From NCBI GenBank assembly GCA_003663565.1, contig QMTT01000005.1, forward strand, positions 1-9,966: 9,966 bases of DNA, in the 5' to 3' direction. Position 1 is the first letter of the stretch. Each line of letters starts with the position of its first letter. This document shows, piece by piece, positions 4,786 to 9,966 of the stretch. The position numbers and the translations under genes were made by a program. The notes under the pieces were generated by a model. The model did no database searches. It was not told the DNA's origin and saw nothing but the letters and a program-made list of their open reading frames with translations. The DNA comes from Thermoplasmata archaeon. GTDB lineage: Archaea > Thermoplasmatota > B47-G6 > B47-G6B > 47-G6.

Positions 4786-6105
4786 ATGCCAGAGAGAATC
4801 GATCCCTGGGGATCAAGCGTATACGAAAACTACGAGAGACTCATAAAGGAGTTTGGAATATCACCCATGTCAGAGCTTGTTGACATGTTACCCAGGACCC
4901 ACAGGTTCTTCACAAGGGGTATTATATTTGGCCATAGGGGTTTCGAAGTGATTCTTGGAGCAATTAAAAAACGTGAAGAGTTCGTGGTCCTCACGGGCTT
5001 TTCACCATCTGGGAGTGTTCACTTTGGGCATAAGATGACATTCGAACAGATAGCATATTACCAGTCTTTAGGAGCTGATGCTATAATAACAATAGCAGAC
5101 TTAGAAGCCTTGGCAGCTAGAGGAATGCCTCTTAGCAAAGGATATGAAATAGGAATAAACGAATATGTAAAAGCAGCAATAGCATTAGGGCTAGATCCTG
5201 AGAGAACAGAGTTCTACTTTCAATCAAAGAGAAAAGACATACTTGATATGGCAATATATTTTGCAACAAAAGTGAAATTAGGAGAGATGGCTTCTATATA
5301 CGGATTTGAGGAATCGACAAGCGTTGGACATGTCATGGTACCGTTAATACAAGCAGGGGACATACTCCACGTTCAGTGGAGGAGATATAAACCAAGACCA
5401 ACGATCGTTCCGGTAGGTGTCGATCAGGATCCTCATATAAGGCTATCTAGAGATCTCGTGAACAGGTCAAGGGTGCTTAACGTTAGGAAGTTCGAGGATG
5501 GTGTGATGGTAACTTTGAGTGACAGAAGTATGAAGGAATTGCTTAAAAAGGTTGAAAAGGTTTTGAGGGAGTACGGTTATAGCGATTTGGATGTAAACAT
5601 ACCATATGGCGTTATCAAAGTTTATGGAGTAAATGGAGAAGATGAGTATATTATTGAAAAAGTTATTACAAATATAGAAAGGCCAGTGAATGACTTTGCG
5701 CTTTTCAAACCCTCAGCAACCTATCACAGGCTTATGAGAGGGCTCACAGGATCTAAGATGTCCAGCTCAAAGCCTGAGACTGCAATATTTCTAACGGATG
5801 AAATTGAAGAAGCTAAAAAGAAGGTATTCCGTGCAGTCACTGGAGGAAGAGTTACTGCAGAGGAACAAAGAAAGTATGGTGGAAATCCAGACGTATGTCC
5901 AGTGTACGAGCTTTACGCATATCATCTTGTTGAAGACGATACTGAACTCCTGAGAATCAGAGAAGAGTGTCTAAAGGGAGAGAGGCTTTGTGGTCACTGT
6001 AAAAGAGAAGCAGCAGAACTTTTGGAATCATTGCTTAAAGATATTCGTGAGAAAATGTCTATGATAGACGAAAAGGTCATAAAAGAGGTAGTAAGATATG
6101 ACTGA
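4786..6105 (+). CDS. trpS: Tryptophanyl-tRNA synthetase (archaeal/eukaryotic type)
   Basis: 439 residues from the second ATG. Class I signatures: PSGSVHFGHK (HxGH at 79-82) and KMSSS at 324-328 within GLTGSKMSSSKP; GVDQDPHIRL (211-220) is the conserved TrpRS segment. Known: it charges tRNA-Trp with tryptophan using ATP. About 75 residues (roughly 231-305, charged, with KELLKKVEKVLREYG) lie between RDLVNRSRV and the KPSATYHRLM segment. They make the protein longer than the Pyrococcus-type enzyme as I remember it, while other euryarchaeal TrpRS are also long. A late CGHCK pair (402-405) is typical of the tail. The gene overlaps pheS by 8 bases (ATGACTGA), so coupled translation is likely. An alternative start is 4783, adding one Met. 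Confidence 0.96.
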   Translation: MPERIDPWGSSVYENYERLIKEFGISPMSELVDMLPRTHRFFTRGIIFGHRGFEVILGAIKKREEFVVLTGFSPSGSVHFGHKMTFEQIAYYQSLGADAIITIADLEALAARGMPLSKGYEIGINEYVKAAIALGLDPERTEFYFQSKRKDILDMAIYFATKVKLGEMASIYGFEESTSVGHVMVPLIQAGDILHVQWRRYKPRPTIVPVGVDQDPHIRLSRDLVNRSRVLNVRKFEDGVMVTLSDRSMKELLKKVEKVLREYGYSDLDVNIPYGVIKVYGVNGEDEYIIEKVITNIERPVNDFALFKPSATYHRLMRGLTGSKMSSSKPETAIFLTDEIEEAKKKVFRAVTGGRVTAEEQRKYGGNPDVCPVYELYAYHLVEDDTELLRIREECLKGERLCGHCKREAAELLESLLKDIREKMSMIDEKVIKEVVRYD

Positions 6106-7648
6106 AATTCCCTCTGTTAGCCCAAAGGAACTAGATGTCTTAAGAGCTCTTGAAAGGCTTGAAAAATGTATTATTGATGAAATTGTCAAGGATGTAAGGC
6201 TTAAAGACAAGAGCGAAGCAGCAGCGATAATTGCAAAACTAGAGACAAAGGGTCTTGTTAAGGTCAAAAAACTCGAAGAGAAGTACGTAATTCTTGATGA
6301 GGAAGGAGTAAAGTACTGTCAAGAGGGTCTTCCAGAAAGGAAGATCCTAAAGGTGCTGTACGAAAGAAAAGAGATTCCAATAAAGGATCTTAAAGGTCTC
6401 GTAGATATGGATAATAAGATATTATCTCCAGCGATCGGGTGGGTACTAAGAAAGGGCTGGGCAAAAATGGAGAAAAAAGGTGAAGATAAAGTTTTGATCA
6501 TTACAGAATTAGGAGAGAAAGCTATAAACTCTTTAGGCAAAGATGAAAAGCTACTCCTTAAGATAAAGGAAAGAGGTAGTATCCCTATTGAAAGTATAGA
6601 TAAAAAGCTTCTAAAAGACTTAAGTTCGAGGAAAAACGTGATTAAAATAGTTTCTAAACCAAAGATCATAGTTGAGATCACAGAACTTGGTAAAGATGTT
6701 CTAAAGTCCTCTGAAATAGAAGTAGGAGCCTTGACACCAGAGATGCTGAGAACAGGCTCGTGGAGAAGTGTTAAATTCAGAAGATACGGACTTGAAGGAT
6801 ATGTTGGCATGGTATACGCAGGTAGAATACATCCAATGACATATATAATAAGGAAGATCAGAAGGATATTTCTAGAAATGGGATTTAAGGAGATAAGAGG
6901 CGATTTCGTGACGTCAGCCTTTTGGAATATGGATGTGCTCTTTGTTCCGCAAGATCATCCTGCAAGAGATCTGCAGGACACATATTACCTGAAGGAACCA
7001 TTCACGCTTGAGATCGATAGTGAACTTGCTTCTATAATAAAAGAAGTTCATGAAAATGGTGGAAAAACTGGGTCTATTGGGTGGAAATACTCGTGGGATC
7101 CTAAAGTTGCAGAAAAGGCCTTATTGAGAAGCCACACAACTGCTGTAACGATAAAATACCTTGCGGAACACCCTGACGAGGTTCCCCTCAGGGCCTTTAT
7201 AATAGGAAGAGTCTTCAGAAGGGAGGCCATAGATGCTACACATCTTTCTGAGTTCACACAAGTGGATGGAATAATAGTTGAGGAAAAGGCTAACCTAAGG
7301 ATGCTTATAGGAGTGCTTAAGGAGTTCTATCGTAGATTAGGATTTAAAGACGTGAGAGTGAGACCTTCATACTTCCCGTACACTGAGCCTAGTCTTGAAA
7401 TCTTTGTGAAGTTCAAGGGAAGGTGGTTAGAGCTAGGTGGTGCTGGAATATTTAGACCGGAGGTTACAGAGCCCCTGGGCATTAAGGGAAGAGTACTTGC
7501 GTGGGGACTTGGCCTTGAAAGACTTGTTGCTCTTATATTAGGTTTAGATGATATTAGAAAGATATATGTTCCAGAGATTTCATGGCTTAGGATGTCTCCT
7601 ATAAGACCTCTTAGCTACGCTAGTTACGCTAGTGAAGACAATTGGTGA
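6098..7648 (+). CDS. pheS: Phenylalanyl-tRNA synthetase alpha subunit
   Basis: 516 residues. The N-terminal ~210 residues form winged-helix-like repeats (ELDVLRALERLEKCIIDEI, ILKVLYERKEIPIKDLKG, LLLKIKERGSIPIESI), as in archaeal/eukaryotic alpha subunits. The class II catalytic core follows: RIHPMTYIIRKIRRIFLEMGF, VPQDHPARDLQDTYYL, motif 2 FRREAIDATHLSEFTQVDG (373-391) and motif 3 AWGLGLERL (468-476). Known: it forms an (alpha-beta)2 enzyme with PheT and charges tRNA-Phe. Its start ATG 6098 lies inside trpS (8-base overlap). pheT is not the next gene here, so the beta subunit must be encoded elsewhere. The C-terminus ends in SYASYASEDNW, produced partly by a 9-bp tandem repeat. The TGA stop (7646-7648) is embedded in the SD of the next gene. 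Confidence 0.97.
   Translation: MTEIPSVSPKELDVLRALERLEKCIIDEIVKDVRLKDKSEAAAIIAKLETKGLVKVKKLEEKYVILDEEGVKYCQEGLPERKILKVLYERKEIPIKDLKGLVDMDNKILSPAIGWVLRKGWAKMEKKGEDKVLIITELGEKAINSLGKDEKLLLKIKERGSIPIESIDKKLLKDLSSRKNVIKIVSKPKIIVEITELGKDVLKSSEIEVGALTPEMLRTGSWRSVKFRRYGLEGYVGMVYAGRIHPMTYIIRKIRRIFLEMGFKEIRGDFVTSAFWNMDVLFVPQDHPARDLQDTYYLKEPFTLEIDSELASIIKEVHENGGKTGSIGWKYSWDPKVAEKALLRSHTTAVTIKYLAEHPDEVPLRAFIIGRVFRREAIDATHLSEFTQVDGIIVEEKANLRMLIGVLKEFYRRLGFKDVRVRPSYFPYTEPSLEIFVKFKGRWLELGGAGIFRPEVTEPLGIKGRVLAWGLGLERLVALILGLDDIRKIYVPEISWLRMSPIRPLSYASYASEDNW
7616..7633 (+). repeat. Perfect 9-bp tandem repeat in the pheS 3' end
   Basis: TACGCTAGT occurs twice in direct succession. Being three codons long, it stays in frame and encodes the SYASYAS tail of PheS. 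Confidence 0.85.
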
Positions 7649-7649
7649 T
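7644..7649 (+). promoter_or_regulatory. SD GGTGAT overlapping the pheS stop, for the DUF5611-like gene
   Basis: GGTGAT contains the pheS stop TGA and stands six bases before ATG 7656. It argues against the longer start at 7632, which would lie upstream of the SD and overlap pheS by 17 bases. Confidence 0.65.
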
Positions 7650-7655
7650 GATCTT

Positions 7656-7982
7656 ATGGTTAGGGAGTATCCAATAAAAAGAGGACATTACAAACATATA
7701 GAAGGTGAAAAACTAAAGAAAATAATAGAAGACTTCTTTGGGTACGTTGAGGAGAGAGATGGAAAATATTATACGTCTTTTGGGAGTCTTGCCAAGATAG
7801 AAATATATCTTAAGGATAAAAGGACGCTTGTGGTAACTACCACTCCAAAGGAGACATACACTAAGGAAGAGGCATTGGAAACACTCAGGAGATATAATAG
7901 ATTTTTGGATATCGTCACAGGATACACTGCAAAGGAACGTGCTGAGAAACTAAAGAAATCTGTATTAGAAAGCAAAAAATAA
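7656..7982 (+). CDS. Small archaeal protein, DUF5611-like, function unknown
   Basis: 108 residues from ATG 7656. The sequence has the pattern REYPIKRGHYKHIEGEKL near the start, a beta-rich middle (GKYYTSFGSLAKIEIYLKDK, then TLVVTTTP) and an alpha-helical end with RRYNRFLDIVTGYTAKERAEKL. From memory this resembles DUF5611, a family of about 100-residue euryarchaeal proteins without a known activity; I could not search to confirm. No signal peptide, membrane segment or metal-binding cysteines are visible, so it should be cytoplasmic. It is translationally coupled to pheS and last in the tRNA splicing/charging unit, which suggests but does not prove a link to translation. It ends five bases before the convergent NAPRTase stop. 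Confidence 0.8.
   Translation: MVREYPIKRGHYKHIEGEKLKKIIEDFFGYVEERDGKYYTSFGSLAKIEIYLKDKRTLVVTTTPKETYTKEEALETLRRYNRFLDIVTGYTAKERAEKLKKSVLESKK
7974..7979 (-). terminator. T6 tract after the pncA-NAPRTase unit
   Basis: Minus-strand TTTTTT starts about eight bases after the NAPRTase stop. Archaeal transcripts commonly end at such U-tracts. It lies inside the 3' end of the convergent gene. Confidence 0.35.
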
Positions 7983-7987
7983 CATCT

Positions 7988-9187
7988 TTATGGATATGAG
8001 TCTAAGCTTATAGCCTTTATCTGTTCTAGAACTCTTTTTCTGATATCTTTTGGATCTTCAACTTCTTTTATAATTTTTCCGTTTTCTATGTATTTTTCAA
8101 GCATGTTTTCAAGCTCTCCACCACATATGGGACATGTCTTTTCGAAGTTGCTCTTAGGATACACCAAATAGCGCATACAAGACTTGCATCTCATAACTAC
8201 TTTTGCTCCTGCAAGCTTTCCTCTCTTTGCTATGGGTTTTCCCTCGACCTCAACAATATCCATAGCAAAGTCAACTGCAGGAGCATTGGATATGCTACTA
8301 CCAACCCCAAACGCATCTGCTACGTCTCTGAGCTCCGCTATGCTATCTTCATCTAGACCTCCAGAAACAACAATCTTGACATGTTTATATCCCATAAGGT
8401 CAAGTTCCCATCTGACTTCTGTTACGATATCACGCATGTTACCTCTTCTGGACGAGGGTGTATCAAGGCGTACTCCGTATAACCTCTTGCCAAGTAGCTC
8501 AGCAGCCCTTAAAGCTTCCCTCTTCTCATCTGAAATAGTGTCCACAAGAGCAATCCTTGGAACGTCTTTTGGCATATGCTTGTCGAATGCTAGCCAGGCT
8601 CTTTCTGGGGATCCTAAAGCGAGTATAAGAGCATGAGGCATTGTTCCCGTGGGCTTTAGTCCTAAGAGTTTTGCACCAAGAACACTGGACACAGCATCAC
8701 AACCTCCAATGTAGCTTGCCCTATCAATCATCGGAGCTATAGCGGGATGCATTCTTCTTATTCCAAACGAGAGGACAATCTTGTCGCCCGCTATTTTCTT
8801 TATCCTAGCAGCTTTTGTGGCGATCCCTGTGGCTTGCGATATTATTCCTAAAATAGGTGTCTCATATATTGCAAAGTCTGCATACCTGCCTTCAATGTAC
8901 ATCACAGGTACTTTTATGCCTTGTGAGTCCTTATATGGAAGAATGGTTCCTTCTGGTACTGAGTAAAGTGTTATAGGAATACCCTCCAGGAGTTCTAGGA
9001 CTTCATCCAATCCCACAAAAACTACCCATGGCCAGTTCCTTGGAGGTCTATGCATTGTGAACTCTGCGAGAACTCTTGGATTAACGCCTTCTTTCTTAAG
9101 TATCTTAACAGTTCTCAGGAAGTATATGTCTGTTGTTAGTCCTTTCTTTATTTCTTCATAGCTTGCAGAATTAAATCTGCCCTTCAT
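7988..9187 (-). CDS. pncB: Nicotinate phosphoribosyltransferase, archaeal (Thermoplasma-type) with zinc knuckle
   Basis: 399 residues. Characteristic stretches are MHRPPRNWPWVVFVGLDEVL, the YADFAIYETPILGIISQATG block (102-121), FGIRRMHPAIAPMIDRASY (141-159), GTMPH (H185, likely the conserved histidine of type II phosphoribosyltransferases), VDTISDEKREAL and VRLDTPSSRRGN (239-250). Near the C-terminus CKSC (334-337) and CPIC (352-355) form a zinc knuckle, as known for the Thermoplasma acidophilum enzyme. Known reaction: nicotinate + PRPP (with ATP hydrolysis) gives nicotinate mononucleotide for NAD synthesis. Its ATG overlaps the pncA stop (ATGA, 9184-9187), so the two salvage steps are probably translated together. 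The related nicotinamide or quinolinate PRTases fit less well, because of the pncA pairing and these motifs. Confidence 0.93.
   Translation of the reverse strand: MKGRFNSASYEEIKKGLTTDIYFLRTVKILKKEGVNPRVLAEFTMHRPPRNWPWVVFVGLDEVLELLEGIPITLYSVPEGTILPYKDSQGIKVPVMYIEGRYADFAIYETPILGIISQATGIATKAARIKKIAGDKIVLSFGIRRMHPAIAPMIDRASYIGGCDAVSSVLGAKLLGLKPTGTMPHALILALGSPERAWLAFDKHMPKDVPRIALVDTISDEKREALRAAELLGKRLYGVRLDTPSSRRGNMRDIVTEVRWELDLMGYKHVKIVVSGGLDEDSIAELRDVADAFGVGSSISNAPAVDFAMDIVEVEGKPIAKRGKLAGAKVVMRCKSCMRYLVYPKSNFEKTCPICGGELENMLEKYIENGKIIKEVEDPKDIRKRVLEQIKAISLDSYP
8035..8039 (+). terminator. T5 tract downstream of the tRNA-synthetase unit
   Basis: Plus-strand TCTTTTTC lies about 50 bases beyond the last stop of the plus-strand unit. 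It is a weak candidate inside the convergent NAPRTase gene. Confidence 0.2.
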
Positions 9188-9717
9188 TTGAACAAGTCCT
9201 CCGAATTAACTAACTTTGCTCCATAAACCCTTTTCATATAGCGTAAAGCCCACTCATGATCCTCTTTGTTAATACTTGCTACACAGTCTTCTACTATGTG
9301 CACCCTAAATCCTCTTATAAAGGCACCAAATGCTGTATGAAGGACGCATATATCCGTTGAGACTCCTGTTATATATACCTCTTCAACTCCCTCTCTTTTC
9401 AGAACTTCCTCCAGTTGTGTCTTATAAAATGAATCGTATGTTCTTTTTTCGATCACAATATCCTTTGCTGTGGGAGAAAGATCCTCTACGATTTCAGATC
9501 CTTTGGTGCCTTTCATAGCGTGTTCTCCCCATATGGAAATTTCAGGATCATCTTTCTCATGAGAATCCCTCGTGTAGATCACTAATACTCCTTTCTCTCG
9601 AGCCCTATCTATTAAGTTTTTGATCTTTGGTACGATATTCTGAGCCTGTTTTGATCCGAACTTGCCATCCACAAAGTCGTGAATCATATCAACAACGATC
9701 ACTGCGCTCTTTGGCAT
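9184..9717 (-). CDS. pncA: Nicotinamidase, isochorismatase-like cysteine hydrolase
   Basis: 177 residues from ATG 9717. The catalytic triad is visible: D10 (VIVVDMIHDF), K91 (IEKRTYDSF) and C124 (GVSTDICVLHTA). The metal ligands D51, H53 (YTRDSHEKDD) and H66 (IWGEHAMKG) match the spacing in the Pyrococcus horikoshii nicotinamidase. Known: it hydrolyses nicotinamide to nicotinate and ammonia. The longer frame starting at 9771 would add a hydrophobic 18-residue extension (MLRSIIILLRYFSLLVMI), but GGTGAT at 9722-9727 fits ATG 9717, and the family starts here. It is first in a two-gene unit with NAPRTase, overlapping by ATGA. Generic isochorismatase-family hydrolases are the alternative, but the operon partner argues strongly for nicotinamidase. 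Confidence 0.92.
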   Translation of the reverse strand: MPKSAVIVVDMIHDFVDGKFGSKQAQNIVPKIKNLIDRAREKGVLVIYTRDSHEKDDPEISIWGEHAMKGTKGSEIVEDLSPTAKDIVIEKRTYDSFYKTQLEEVLKREGVEEVYITGVSTDICVLHTAFGAFIRGFRVHIVEDCVASINKEDHEWALRYMKRVYGAKLVNSEDLFK

Positions 9718-9721
9718 GATC

Positions 9722-9727
9722 ATCACC
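9722..9727 (-). promoter_or_regulatory. SD GGTGAT that decides the pncA start
   Basis: GGTG ends six bases before ATG 9717. ATG 9723 lies directly against it and ATG 9771 is upstream of it, so both are unlikely starts. Confidence 0.6.
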
Positions 9728-9749
9728 AATAAGCTAAAATATCTAAGTA

Positions 9750-9759
9750 AAATTATAAT
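9750..9759 (-). promoter_or_regulatory. TATA-like element for pncA-NAPRTase
   Basis: Minus-strand ATTATAATTT lies about 38 bases before the pncA ATG. The predicted transcript start, near 9730, gives a short leader that just includes the GGTGAT SD. Confidence 0.45.
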
Positions 9760-9817
9760 ACTTCTGAGCAAAACTGACCCCTATTTTTGTGTTAATATCT
9801 TAGTTTATGAACCGTTT

Positions 9818-9897
9818 CCTCCTGCACCCACTTTTGCTAACTTTAAGCACTCTTAGCACTTAAGAGATCGAGTATAGTATTCCTGTGGTGCAGGAGG
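9818..9897. repeat. Perfect 11-bp inverted repeat CCTCCTGCACC / GGTGCAGGAGG
   Basis: Arms at 9818-9828 and 9887-9897 with a 58-base spacer. With one bulged base the pairing extends by two more pairs (AC with GT). One arm lies in the 3' flank and the other inside the partial minus-strand frame. The right arm can also pair with the adjacent TCCTG (9881-9885). It may be a 3' RNA stem or an element end; see findings. Confidence 0.7.
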
Positions 9898-9966
9898 TTG
9901 GCCTCAAGATCCAGCATCACGGGGGCTACGAGCTCCTTGACTGGACTCTCATCAACCTTTGGGCCG
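9843..9966 (-). CDS. C-terminal fragment of an unrecognised protein (cut by window edge)
   Basis: Minus-strand frame open from the window edge to TAA 9843-9845, giving 40 residues. It includes DESPVKELVAPVMLDL, EANLLHHRNTILDLL and the end SAKSA. It reads like one or two amphipathic helices. I do not recognise the family. Third positions are notably rich in G/C (GCC, CTC, CTG, CAC, GAG) compared with the AT-rich genes nearby, which may point to transfer, a mobile element or high expression. A competing plus-strand frame (GTG 9885 onward) also stays open but has no SD, so the minus reading is preferred with modest confidence. It points the same way as pncA but is separated from it by about 125 bases that include a pncA promoter. 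Confidence 0.45.
   Translation of the reverse strand, partial: GPKVDESPVKELVAPVMLDLEANLLHHRNTILDLLSAKSA

Noticed and set aside
9718..9771. Hydrophobic N-terminal extension (signal or anchor) on PncA
   Set aside because: The extension lies upstream of the SD and overlaps the TATA-like element; cytoplasmic nicotinamidases begin at the MPKSAVIVVD position.
9885..9966. Plus-strand frame at the right edge (VVQEVGLKIQHHGG...)
   Set aside because: It is open but has no SD and no upstream promoter; the opposite strand gives a longer frame with a natural stop and better codon pattern. Not fully excluded.
1..9966. CRISPR arrays, complete transposons, rRNA operons
   Set aside because: No regularly spaced repeats, full-length transposase frames or rRNA sequences are present in the window.

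Overview
The window comes from an archaeon, most likely a thermophilic euryarchaeote. Supporting signs are archaea-only information-processing genes (Orc1/Cdc6, aIF1A, RIO1, the Dim2/Pno1-type KH protein, a two-repeat tRNA-splicing endonuclease), a box C/D guide RNA, TATA-like promoter elements, and GGTGAT-type Shine-Dalgarno (SD) sites in front of most genes. The two-repeat EndA, a DUF5611-like protein, a short XPF-type nuclease and a Thermoplasma-type nicotinate phosphoribosyltransferase make a Thermoplasmata/Aciduliprofundum-like lineage my best guess. This is inference and not proven.

Left part (1-960): the N-terminus of an orc1/cdc6 replication initiator runs off the left edge on the minus strand. 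Behind it lies a gene-poor stretch of about 700 bases with several inverted repeats and stem-loops. It may hold a structured RNA and/or part of a replication origin, but I could not find canonical ORB repeats. At its right end is a well-formed box C/D sRNA (minus, about 863-932) with all four boxes perfect and two 12-nt guides. Its D' guide is complementary to the canonical 3' end of 16S rRNA, including the anti-SD sequence.

Middle left (968-3570, minus): aIF1A, rio1, a two-KH-domain Dim2/Pno1 homologue and an XPF-family nuclease. The first three act in initiation or late small-subunit maturation, close to the same 16S 3' end that the sRNA would pair with. The XPF gene has no usable start in its own frame. 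Removing one G near its 5' end restores a normal start.

Middle right (3748-7982, plus): a tightly packed unit of endA, trpS, pheS and a DUF5611-like small protein, covering tRNA splicing and charging. It is divergent from the aIF1A unit, and the two share the 3571-3747 promoter region. pheT does not follow pheS.

Right part (7988-9717, minus): pncA and an archaeal pncB-type NAPRTase overlap by ATGA and form a two-step NAD salvage unit (nicotinamide to nicotinate to NaMN), convergent with the tRNA unit. Beyond it, an unrecognised, GC-richer C-terminal coding fragment enters from the right edge, with an 11-bp perfect inverted repeat spanning its end and 3' flank.
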